A stretch of DNA of 64,000 nt from NCBI GenBank assembly GCA_023430045.1, contig JAEZCF010000121.1, forward strand, positions 24,964 through 88,963, in the 5' to 3' direction. The stretch is from Pseudomonadota bacterium (GTDB lineage: Bacteria > Pseudomonadota > Gammaproteobacteria > Xanthomonadales > Xanthomonadaceae). The translations under genes were made by a program, and so were the position numbers. This document shows positions 39,737 to 47,436 of the stretch, piece after piece. Numbering within the stretch: position 1 is the stretch's first letter; each line of letters begins with the position of its first letter. The notes under the pieces are model-generated. The model made no database searches. It saw nothing but the letters and a program-made list of their open reading frames with translations, and was not told where the DNA came from.

Positions 39737-40867
39737 TCAGGCCGTTCCGGCAGCCGGCTCGCCGGCCCGCAGCCGCACCGGGCGGCTGGGGAAGGCATGG
39801 CGCAGGATCCGCCATGCCACCTGCCCGAACTGCCGGGGCAGCGAACCGGTGTTGTAGTGCTGGCCGTAGCGGCGGCAGATGTCCTTCACCTCCACCGCGA
39901 TCCGCGCGTAGCGGCTGGCCGGCAGGTCCGGATAGAAATGATGCTCGATCTGGTGGCTGAGGTTGCCCGACAGCACGTTCATCACCCAGCCGCCGGTGAG
40001 GTTGGACGAGCCGCGCAGCTGGCGCAGGTACCAGTGGCCGCGCGATTCATTGCGCAGGCAGTCCTTGGAGAAGGTTTCCGCATCGGCGGTGAAGTGCCCG
40101 CAGAAGATGATCACGTAGGTCCAGATGTTGCGCAGGCCGTTGGCCACCAGGTTGCCCAGCAGCACCGGCAGGAAGAAGGGGCCTGCCAGAGCCGGGAACA
40201 ATACGTAGTCCTTGCCGAGCTGGCGCGCCATCTTGGCGCCGACCGGGCGGGTTTCCTTCCAGAGCTGGCGCGCGGTCATGCGGCCCTTGAGCCAGCGGCC
40301 GATGCGCAGATCCTGGATGGCCACGCCCCACTGGAACATCAGCGCGAACACCGGTGCGATGAACGGCTGCAGCAGGTAGAACGGCCGCCAGCGCTGCTCC
40401 GGGAAGATGCGCAGCAGACCGTAGCCGATGTCATCGTCCATGCCGCGCACGTTGGTATAGGTGTGGTGCCTGAAGTTGTGGGTCTTGCGCCAGTTGTCGC
40501 TGGTGGCAACGATGTCCCACTCGTAGCGGTTGCCGTCCAGCTTCGGATCGCCGGTCCAGTCGTACTGGCCATGCATCACGTTGTGGCCCAGCTCCATGTT
40601 TTCCAGGATCTTGGACAGCGCCAGCAGCAGGGTGCCGGCAATACACGCCGTCCACAGCAGCCATGGAACGAAAGCGCCGAACAGCGCGCCGGCGAACAGC
40701 AGCGTGCGGCCCAGCACGCCGGACCAGCGCACCGCCGCAGCCACGCGACGGATGTAACGCGTGTCCGACGCGCCCAGCTCGCCGAGCACGCGATCACGGA
40801 TCGCATCGAGTTCGGCGCCGAAGGCATCCAGCTCGCGGGGGGACAATGCACGGTCGCTACGGCTCAT
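39737..40867 (-). CDS. desB: Membrane acyl-CoA desaturase
   Basis: 376 residues. The three histidine boxes of membrane desaturases are HNVMH, HNFRHH and HQIEHH (in NLSHQIEHHFYPDLP). Hydrophobic stretches around 55-85 and 225-255 match four membrane passes. It introduces a double bond in saturated acyl chains using electrons from the adjacent ferredoxin reductase. The arrangement regulator / reductase / desaturase mirrors desT-desC-desB of Pseudomonas. Position specificity is not readable. It starts 13 bases after desC ends. Confidence 0.85.
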   Translation of the reverse strand: MSRSDRALSPRELDAFGAELDAIRDRVLGELGASDTRYIRRVAAAVRWSGVLGRTLLFAGALFGAFVPWLLWTACIAGTLLLALSKILENMELGHNVMHGQYDWTGDPKLDGNRYEWDIVATSDNWRKTHNFRHHTYTNVRGMDDDIGYGLLRIFPEQRWRPFYLLQPFIAPVFALMFQWGVAIQDLRIGRWLKGRMTARQLWKETRPVGAKMARQLGKDYVLFPALAGPFFLPVLLGNLVANGLRNIWTYVIIFCGHFTADAETFSKDCLRNESRGHWYLRQLRGSSNLTGGWVMNVLSGNLSHQIEHHFYPDLPASRYARIAVEVKDICRRYGQHYNTGSLPRQFGQVAWRILRHAFPSRPVRLRAGEPAAGTA

Positions 40868-40880
40868 CGCAATGGGTTCC

Positions 40881-41960
40881 TTACAGGTCCAGGACCAGAT
40901 CGGTGGTGGGCGCGCTGACACAGATGCGCACCGGCTGGGCCGGTTCGCCCTGCTGCTCGCCGGTGCGCAGGTGCCGGGTCGAACCCAGCACGCGGTTGCA
41001 GGTGCAGGTATTGCAGATGCCCATGCGGCAGCCATGCTTCGGCTTCAGCCCATGCGCTTCAAGACTGTCCAGCAGCGATGCACCGCGCGGCACGGTGAGC
41101 TGGCGGCCACTGCGCGCCAGGGTCAGGCGTACCTCGCCCCCGGCCGCCAGGGACATCGACGGCGGAGTGAAGGCCTCGCCCTGGAAACCGGCGACATGAT
41201 GCAGCAGGCGCTGGCGGGCCGCGGCCACGAAGCCGTCTGGACCACAGGCAAGCACATGGCGCTGGGCCAGCGGCACATCGCCCAGACTGTCGAAATCGCA
41301 GGCATCCACGCGCGCGGCAGGTGCGTGGGCGTCGCGCGTGGCCAGCAGGCGCACCTTCAGCTGCGGATCGGCGTCCGCCAGCGCCATCAGTTCGTCGCCG
41401 AAGCAGAAGGCTTCCGGCACGCGTTCCCAGTAATAAAGATCCACCGGCGCCGGCAGCGGGCGCGCAGCCAGTGACCGCAGCAGGCTGCGCATCGGCGTGA
41501 TGCCACTGCCAGCGGCCAGCAACAGCAGCGGCGCGGCGGTGGGAACCGCGAAATCGCCGAACGCCTGGCCGATGGTGAACACCGAACCGACAGCGGCGTG
41601 TTCCTGCAGGTACCGGCTGACCCGACCGCCCTCCACCGCCTTGACGGTGATCGCCAGTTCACGCGGCCCCAGCTGTGTCGGGCTGTAACTGCGCTGCAGC
41701 ACGCGGCCATCAATCTCCACACCCAGCGTGACGTGCTGGCCCGGCTGCATGCCGCGCCAATGACGGTTGGTCCGCAGCACCAGCGTGCAGGCACCGGCAC
41801 CGGCGGCTTCGCGGCGCAGCAGGCGTGCCAGCGGCTGCTCCAGCGTCCACAACCGGTTGAACTGGCCGGCCCAGAAATCGAACAGCGCGGGCGACACCCA
41901 GCGCCGGGGCGAAACCAGCGGACGGCGGACAGGCAGGTCACGATGAGCGGCAGCGTTCAT
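40881..41960 (-). CDS. desC: Ferredoxin reductase-type electron donor for the desaturase
   Basis: 359 residues. FAD-binding: GQHVTLGVEIDGRVLQRSYSPTQ; NAD(P)-binding: LLLLAAGSGITPMRSLL; and a C-terminal plant-type [2Fe-2S] domain with CRMGICNTCTC and a later Cys. It passes electrons from NAD(P)H to the diiron desaturase next door. Its start faces the TetR-type regulator with a 63-bp gap that holds the operator. Co-transcribed with desB. Confidence 0.86.
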   Translation of the reverse strand: MNAAAHRDLPVRRPLVSPRRWVSPALFDFWAGQFNRLWTLEQPLARLLRREAAGAGACTLVLRTNRHWRGMQPGQHVTLGVEIDGRVLQRSYSPTQLGPRELAITVKAVEGGRVSRYLQEHAAVGSVFTIGQAFGDFAVPTAAPLLLLAAGSGITPMRSLLRSLAARPLPAPVDLYYWERVPEAFCFGDELMALADADPQLKVRLLATRDAHAPAARVDACDFDSLGDVPLAQRHVLACGPDGFVAAARQRLLHHVAGFQGEAFTPPSMSLAAGGEVRLTLARSGRQLTVPRGASLLDSLEAHGLKPKHGCRMGICNTCTCNRVLGSTRHLRTGEQQGEPAQPVRICVSAPTTDLVLDL

Positions 41961-41990
41961 GGGCCGAACTATACGCGCGCGCTCACAGCT

Positions 41991-42010
41991 GTGTATACAG
42001 GTGTATACGG
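41991..42010. promoter_or_regulatory. Operator candidate between desC and its TetR-type regulator
   Basis: Two direct repeats, GTGTATACAG and GTGTATACGG, lie with exact 10-bp periodicity; each contains the palindrome GTATAC. The site is 31 bp from the desC start codon and 14 bp from the regulator start codon, ideal for joint repression of both. Confidence 0.65.
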
Positions 42011-42023
42011 ACCGGAAAGGGGT

Positions 42024-42707
42024 ATGATTCAGGATCCGTCAACCGGCTGCCCCATGTCACAGACCGTTCTGCCACCGCCCGAGGATTCCACGCCGGCCCG
42101 CCGTTCGGTGACCCGCGAGGATCTGATCGCTGCGGCGCTGGCGCTGATCGGTCCCCATCGCAGCCTGTCCACGTTGAGCCTGCGTGAAGTGGCACGCGAG
42201 GCCGGGATCGCGCCCAACAGCTTCTACCGCCAGTTCCGTGACATGGACGAACTGTCCATCGCGCTGATCGACCTGGCCGGACGCTCGCTGCGCACCATCA
42301 TCGGCCAGGCCCGGAGACGGGCCACGATATCGGCCACCAGCGTGGTGCGGGTGTCGGTGGAGACCTTCATCGAACAGTTGCGTGCGGACGACAAGCTGCT
42401 GCACGTCATGCTGCGCGAGGGCGCGGTGGGCTCGGATGATTTCAAGCACGCCGTCGAGCGCGAACTGCATTATTTCGAGGATGAACTGCAGCTCGACCTG
42501 GTCCGGCTGGCGGCGATGGATGGCGTCCGGCTGCATGCGCCGGACCTGGCCGCCAAGGCCATCACCCGGCTGGTATTCGCCATGGGGGCCAGCGCAATGG
42601 ACCTGCCACCGGAAAAGGATGCCGAACTGATCGAGCAGATCTCCACGATGGTGCGCATGATCATTGTCGGTGCGCGCACGCCGGCCGCGTTCCGCCGCCA
42701 GCGCTGA
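42024..42707 (+). CDS. desT: TetR-family regulator (DesT/FabR-like)
   Basis: 227 residues from ATG 42024, preceded by GGAAAGGGG. The N-terminal helix-turn-helix is LSLREVAREAGIAPNSFYRQFRDMDEL, as in FabR/DesT; the C-terminal helical domain (about 85-220) would bind ligand, in that group acyl-CoA. The divergent desCB operon is the expected target. An ATG at 42054 is possible but has no Shine-Dalgarno. The sensing preference for saturated or unsaturated acyl-CoA is inferred by analogy only. Confidence 0.8.
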   Translation: MIQDPSTGCPMSQTVLPPPEDSTPARRSVTREDLIAAALALIGPHRSLSTLSLREVAREAGIAPNSFYRQFRDMDELSIALIDLAGRSLRTIIGQARRRATISATSVVRVSVETFIEQLRADDKLLHVMLREGAVGSDDFKHAVERELHYFEDELQLDLVRLAAMDGVRLHAPDLAAKAITRLVFAMGASAMDLPPEKDAELIEQISTMVRMIIVGARTPAAFRRQR

Positions 42708-42718
42708 GCAGCCGCGCA

Positions 42719-43048
42719 TCACGCCAGGTGCGCTGCCATCGCGGCTTCTATCTGCGGCGGGCTCTGGTAGCCGGGCATCCGCAGCAGTTCGCGGCCATCA
42801 CGGAATAACGCCAATGTCGGCGTCTGCCTGAGTCCAAGGCCGCGGAAGAAGCCCTCGCCGACCACCTCCATCCGCACCCGCAGCAGGGTCATGCCCTGCC
42901 CCGCGCCGCTGTCGGCCACCCGTTGCAGCGCCACGTCCAGCATCCGGCACGCCGGGCACTGGTCCTTGTGGAAATCCACCAGCACGCGCGGCTGCGAGGC
43001 AATGATGCCCTGCACCTGCTCGGCCGTTGCTGCGTCGATGATCTTCAT
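42719..43048 (-). CDS. Thioredoxin-family protein
   Basis: 109 residues, thioredoxin fold with CPAC active site in VLVDFHKDQCPACRMLDVAL, and QTPTLALFRDGREL with the cis-proline. Cytoplasmic (no signal). The CPAC dipeptide is unlike standard CGPC. It overlaps the flavodoxin gene (ATGA) and ends the nrdAB cluster, so it is a candidate reductant of ribonucleotide reductase. Confidence 0.82.
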   Translation of the reverse strand: MKIIDAATAEQVQGIIASQPRVLVDFHKDQCPACRMLDVALQRVADSGAGQGMTLLRVRMEVVGEGFFRGLGLRQTPTLALFRDGRELLRMPGYQSPPQIEAAMAAHLA

Positions 43049-43569
43049 GCCCTGGACTCTCCGTTGAACTCCCGCGTGACCGGTACTGACCGGTTATCGC
43101 CGCACTGCGCGCTGACCGCCATCGCCAGCACGGCGTGGGTCCACCCGGCGATGACCCGTGCATCGTGACTGCCGTGGGGCATCTGCTCGATTTCCAGTGC
43201 GGGCTGGCAACTGTGGAAATAGCGGGCCAACCGGTGCACCGCGCCACAGAAATACTCCTGTCCCCATTGCGTCTCACCGGTGCCGAACACCGCCACCCGG
43301 CGCGGATGCCGGCCGTCTTCCGCCAGCCGCGCCACCCAGGCCTTCATCTCCGCCGGCGTGCGCCCGGCGTTGTCGGTCCAGCTGCCCAGCAGTACCAGGT
43401 CGGCATCGTCCACTGTGATCGATGGTGGGCCATCCAGCGCGTCGGCTTCCTGCCAATGCACCTGATGCCCGGCATCGCGACAGTGCGCTGCGATACGCCG
43501 CCCCAGTTCGCGGGTGTTGCCACTGAGCGAGGCCACCACGACCAGGATGCGCAGCGGCTCACAGGTCAT
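43045..43569 (-). CDS. Flavodoxin-like protein
   Basis: 174 residues from ATG 43569. The phosphate-binding loop is VVASLSGNTRELGRR, with LVLLGSWTDNAGRTP and VAVFGTGETQWGQEYFCGAVHRLARYF contacting the flavin isoalloxazine. Together this matches short-chain flavodoxins with an NrdI-like look. Overlap with the nrdB end (11 bases) ties it to ribonucleotide reductase, where flavodoxins may maintain the NrdB metal centre. An earlier ATG at 43578 is possible. Confidence 0.78.
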   Translation of the reverse strand: MTCEPLRILVVVASLSGNTRELGRRIAAHCRDAGHQVHWQEADALDGPPSITVDDADLVLLGSWTDNAGRTPAEMKAWVARLAEDGRHPRRVAVFGTGETQWGQEYFCGAVHRLARYFHSCQPALEIEQMPHGSHDARVIAGWTHAVLAMAVSAQCGDNRSVPVTREFNGESRA

Positions 43570-44599
43570 CGAAGCCATTGTCGAGGTTGGTCTTCTTGTA
43601 GCTTGCATTGCGCATCTCGAAGAAATCGGTCTTGGTCTCGGTGAAGTTGTCCGCATACGCGCGTATCCACGGCATCACGTTGTCGGTGGCGTCGCTGTAC
43701 AGGCGTTCGATGCCGAGCATCCCGGCCATCTTGTTGGCACGGTATTTCACGTAGCGCACCATCTCGTCCACGTCGATGCCATCGATGCCGTCCAGCACCT
43801 CCGACGACCACTGGACCTCCAGTTCGATGGCATGTTCGAACGAGGCATGTACGTAAGCGGTGAGCTCGTCGGTCTGCAGCTCCGGGTTCTCGCCGACGAT
43901 GGCGCGGATCACCTCGCTGATGAACTTGGTGTGCGCCAGTTCGTCGCGGTTGATGAAGCTGATGATCTTGCCGGTGCCGTTCATGCGGTTCTGCCGCACC
44001 AGGTTGTAGAAGAACGCGAAGCCGGAATAGAAATTGATGCCTTCCAGGATGGAGGACTGGATCAGCGCCCGCAGCAGCGTCTCGGCACTCTTGCCGCGCA
44101 GGAAATCATCGTAGGACGTCATGATCGGCGCGTTGCGCTTGAGGATGGTCGGGTGCGTCCGCGCGATCTCGAACACCCGGTTCTGGTTCGGCAGGTCGGT
44201 GATGGAGGCCAGTACGTAGCTGTAGCTCTCGTTGTGGATCACTTCCTGCTGGCCGATGATGGCAGCGTTGGCATGCGCAGCCGGATCGGTGATGTATTCG
44301 GCGACGTTGTAGATGAAGCGTGTCTGCGGGGAGTCCAGGGTGGCCAGCAGGCCGATGATGGAGTCGTAAGCGTTCTTCTCGCGCGCGGAAAGTTCACCGT
44401 ACTGGCGTGCGTCCAGCTTCATGTCCACTTCGTCGGGAATCCAGAAGTTGGTGGAGAGTTCCTTGTACGCACGGTAGAACGAGGGGTACGGGATGTCGTT
44501 CCAGTTGAGGATGCCGCTGGTGCGCCCGTTGATGATGCCGGTGCTGCGGTTGGGGTGGCGCGGTTCGAGGATCTTGATGCGGTCCAGGGGCGTTGCCAT
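43559..44599 (-). CDS. nrdB: Class I ribonucleotide reductase, radical-bearing beta subunit
   Basis: 346 residues. Metal ligands are Asp89, Glu119, His122, Glu186, Glu220 and His223 (EVIHNESY, ILEGINFYSGF, RDELAHTKF), and the radical tyrosine is Tyr126. This is the tyrosyl-radical (Ia/Ib-like) form, not the Phe-containing Ic form. It generates the radical used by NrdA to make deoxyribonucleotides. Two REP hairpins separate it from nrdA, whose stop lies 86 bases upstream. Confidence 0.93.
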   Translation of the reverse strand: MATPLDRIKILEPRHPNRSTGIINGRTSGILNWNDIPYPSFYRAYKELSTNFWIPDEVDMKLDARQYGELSAREKNAYDSIIGLLATLDSPQTRFIYNVAEYITDPAAHANAAIIGQQEVIHNESYSYVLASITDLPNQNRVFEIARTHPTILKRNAPIMTSYDDFLRGKSAETLLRALIQSSILEGINFYSGFAFFYNLVRQNRMNGTGKIISFINRDELAHTKFISEVIRAIVGENPELQTDELTAYVHASFEHAIELEVQWSSEVLDGIDGIDVDEMVRYVKYRANKMAGMLGIERLYSDATDNVMPWIRAYADNFTETKTDFFEMRNASYKKTNLDNGFDDL

Positions 44600-44630
44600 G
44601 GTTGTGTGCCTTCGTTTGTCTGTGCCTGTC

Positions 44631-44688
44631 TGCCGGGCAGAGCCCGGCATTACGGGTGTCCTGTCTGCCGGGCAGAGCCCGGCACTAC
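44631..44688 (-). repeat. Two SMAG-type REP hairpins between nrdA and nrdB
   Basis: Units at 44666-44688 and 44631-44653 read, on the minus strand, GTAGTGCCGGGCTCTGCCC and GTAATGCCGGGCTCTGCCC followed by GGCA. Each forms a GC-rich stem. The first begins with the nrdA stop codon (TAG in GTAG). Confidence 0.9.
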
Positions 44689-47045
44689 GAGCACCATTCG
44701 CATTCGCCGACGTCGATGTCGTTGGAGCGCACGTAGTAAGTGGTCTTCAGCCCCGCCCGCCATGCCGCCAGGTGCAGGTCCAGCAGCGTGCCGGCACGGA
44801 TGCTGCTGGGCACGTACAGGTTGAAGCTGATGGACTGGTCGACGTGGCGCTGGCGGCGTGCGTTCTGGCGCACGCTGGCGAACTGGTCCAGCTTGTAGGC
44901 CCCCTTTTCGTAGTACGGGAAGGTCTCCAGCGACAACCCCGGGGCAGCCACCGGACGCCGGTAGTCCTTCTTTTCCTCGTAATAGAACGCGCTGTAGACC
45001 GGATCGATGGAGGCACTGGAACCGGCGATCTGCGCGGTGCTCATGTTCGGCGCCACCGCCAGCAGCCAGCCGTTGCGCAGGCCATGGGTGGCCACGTCGT
45101 CGGCCAGCGCCTGCCAGGCCGTACCGGCGTAGCCGCGGTCACGGAAGTAGGCACCGGTCTGCCAGTCGCTGCCGGCGAACATCGGATAACGCCCCTTCTC
45201 GCGCGCCAGCTGCATGCTGGCCTGGATGGCCAGGAAGTTGATGCGCTCGTACAGGCGGTCGGCCAGATCCTCCGCTTCCGGCGCGTTCCAATGGATCGCC
45301 TGCTGCGCGAGCAGGTGATGCCAGCCGAACGTCCCCAGGCCGATGGCGCGGTACCTGTGATTGGTGATGGTGGCCTGTGCCACCGGCAACGCATTGAGGT
45401 CGATGACGTTGTCCAGCATCCGCACCTGGATCGGTACCAGCCGTTCCAGCACGTCGCTGGCCAGCAGGTCATCCGGTGGCGCGATGGCACGCCCCAGGTT
45501 GATGGAGGACAGATTGCAGACCACGAAGTCGCCGGCCCGGCGGGTAGTGACGATCTGGTCGCCGCTGACGACCTCCTGGATCATCCGCGTCGGGCTCATG
45601 TTCTGCAGGATCTCGGTGCACAGGTTGCTCGAATACACCATGCCGCAGTGCTTGTTCGGATTCTTCCTGTTCACCTCGTCGCGGTGGAACAGGAACGGAT
45701 TGCCGGTCTCCAGCTGGCTGAGCATGATCCGCTTGAACAGGTCGATGGCACGCACCGTGCGTCGGCTGATGCGCTCGTCGGCGACCAGTTCAGCGTAACG
45801 GTCACGGAAACTCCCCTGCCCGCGCTGCTCGTCGAAGGCATCCTGCAGGTACCAGCCCTTGGCCTGTTTCACCTCGTAGGGATCGAAGAGGTACCAGTCG
45901 CCCCGCCGCTCCACCGCTTCCATGAAGATGTCGGGGATGCAGACCGCAGTGAACACGTCGTGCGCGCGCAGGCGCTGGTCACCGTTGTTCAGGCGCAGGT
46001 CCAGGAAGGCTTCGATGTCGCGGTGCCAGATGTCCAGGTAGACGGCCACCGCGCCCTTGCGCTGGCCCAGCTGGTCCACCGAAACCGCCGTGTTGTTGAG
46101 CTGCTTGATCCATGGCACGACACCGCCGGACGAGTTCGGAACGCCGCGGATCGGCGCGCCGCTGCTGCGCACGTAGCCCATGTAGGCGCCCACGCCACCG
46201 CCCTGCTTGGACACGCGCGCGATGTCGGTGTTGGAATCGTAGATACCCTGCAGGCTGTCGTCCACGGTATCGATGAAGCAGCTGGACAGCTGCCCGCCCA
46301 CCTTGCCGGCATTGGCCAGCGTCGGCGTGGCCACGGTCATGTACAGATTGGAAAGCGCCCAGTACGCTTCGCCGACCAGCTGCATGCGGCGCTCACGCGG
46401 GCGTTCATCCTGCATCAGGTACAGCGCGATGGTCAGCCAGCGCTCCTGCGGCAGTTCGTACACATCGCGGCTGGTGTCGGTGGCCAGATAGCGCGTAGCC
46501 AGCAGGTACAGCCCGTTGTAGGCGAACAGCAGGTCGCGCCCGGGCTCGATCATGTCGCCGGCCTGCTGCAGCTCTTCCCTGGAATAGCAGCGCAGGATGT
46601 CGTTGCTGTAGACGCCGCGGTCGGCCAGGCTTTCCTGCAGCCCCACGAACGAACCATAGCGGAGGCTGGCATCGTAGAAGCGGTTGCGGCTGGCGCGCTT
46701 GTACAGGCGGCGCAGGTACAGGCGGGCGGCGAAGGTTTCCCACTCCGGCGCCACCAGGTCCACGCGCGATTCCGCCTCGCGGATCAGCAGGTCGACCAGC
46801 TCGTCGGCACTGATGCTGGACCTGCGCTCCACCATCGCCTGCACACTGCGACGGTAGTCGGCCACGTCCAGCTGCGGCAGCTCGTCATGGATCCGGTCGA
46901 TGCTGTGCTGCAGGCGCTCGGCGCTGAAGGGCCGGCGCCGGTTGCCGGCTTCCTTGGTGATCCACGTGGCGACGCGATCGCCACCCGTGGTCACGCATGC
47001 GCCATCGCTGGCCGGATCGGCCACGCGGGAGAAGCTGTCATTCAT
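44685..47045 (-). CDS. nrdA: Class I ribonucleotide reductase, catalytic alpha subunit
   Basis: 786 residues. The ATP-cone is at the N-terminus (WITKEAGNRRRPFSAERLQHSI). Active-site cysteines: SSCFIDTVDDS, NLCTEI and VCNLSS; the C-terminal redox pair is Cys782/Cys785 (CEWCS). It reduces ribonucleoside diphosphates to deoxy forms. ATG 47045 has GGAG 9 bases before it; ATG 47060 is an alternative. Paired NrdR-box candidates lie 262-309 bases upstream. Its TAG stop is inside a REP element. The ATP-cone suggests dATP feedback. Confidence 0.92.
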   Translation of the reverse strand: MNDSFSRVADPASDGACVTTGGDRVATWITKEAGNRRRPFSAERLQHSIDRIHDELPQLDVADYRRSVQAMVERRSSISADELVDLLIREAESRVDLVAPEWETFAARLYLRRLYKRASRNRFYDASLRYGSFVGLQESLADRGVYSNDILRCYSREELQQAGDMIEPGRDLLFAYNGLYLLATRYLATDTSRDVYELPQERWLTIALYLMQDERPRERRMQLVGEAYWALSNLYMTVATPTLANAGKVGGQLSSCFIDTVDDSLQGIYDSNTDIARVSKQGGGVGAYMGYVRSSGAPIRGVPNSSGGVVPWIKQLNNTAVSVDQLGQRKGAVAVYLDIWHRDIEAFLDLRLNNGDQRLRAHDVFTAVCIPDIFMEAVERRGDWYLFDPYEVKQAKGWYLQDAFDEQRGQGSFRDRYAELVADERISRRTVRAIDLFKRIMLSQLETGNPFLFHRDEVNRKNPNKHCGMVYSSNLCTEILQNMSPTRMIQEVVSGDQIVTTRRAGDFVVCNLSSINLGRAIAPPDDLLASDVLERLVPIQVRMLDNVIDLNALPVAQATITNHRYRAIGLGTFGWHHLLAQQAIHWNAPEAEDLADRLYERINFLAIQASMQLAREKGRYPMFAGSDWQTGAYFRDRGYAGTAWQALADDVATHGLRNGWLLAVAPNMSTAQIAGSSASIDPVYSAFYYEEKKDYRRPVAAPGLSLETFPYYEKGAYKLDQFASVRQNARRQRHVDQSISFNLYVPSSIRAGTLLDLHLAAWRAGLKTTYYVRSNDIDVGECEWCS

Positions 47046-47306
47046 GAAGCTGCGCTCCATGCGGCACGCGCCATGCGCCTGCCGCATTCACTGCCCTGCG
47101 CGTGATACCGGCGCGCGGGGCGGTCGGGTCATGCCATCGCACGGGAACGAAGGTCGTCGGCAGTGCCTGCGCCTGCGGCCGGTATCCGGTCCGTGGGGGC
47201 GACCTGGGTCCGCAACGAAGGCGGCGGCGGCGACGCGGGGAGCCCGACTGGGCGACCGCCTCGACGCTGGGGGCGCTTCCGGCGGCGACGGCTGACCGGA
47301 AGCGAC

Positions 47307-47352
47307 GACCACAACATAATGTGGATACCCATCATCGTCAACACAACATGAT
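47307..47352 (-). promoter_or_regulatory. Paired NrdR-box candidates upstream of nrdA
   Basis: Two related 14-mers lie 32 bp apart: CACAACATAATGTG (47307-47320) and CACAACATGATGGG (47339-47352). The first is nearly perfectly palindromic, within CCACAACATAATGTGG. The spacing of three helical turns and the ACA..AT..TGTG pattern fit NrdR box pairs. They are the most AT-rich part of the 47046-47436 gap, so the nrdA promoter is probably here. Confidence 0.62.
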
Positions 47353-47408
47353 GGGAATATCGCATTGCGCGACGAACGGTCGCAGGCGGGGCTGCAGCAC
47401 ATGGGCAG

Positions 47409-47425
47409 CCGGGCAGTGCCCGGCG
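47409..47425 (-). terminator. Hairpin downstream of the BCCT transporter gene
   Basis: GCCGGGC and GCCCGGC form a 7-bp stem with a 3-base loop, 12 bases past the transporter stop on the minus strand. There is no U-run, so it may be a degenerate REP and not an intrinsic terminator. Confidence 0.4.
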
Positions 47426-47436
47426 CCATGCGGGCC

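Noticed and set aside
44493..47105. An 870-codon open frame on the plus strand
   Set aside because: It is antisense to nrdA, whose protein is fully conserved; the frame has no family features.
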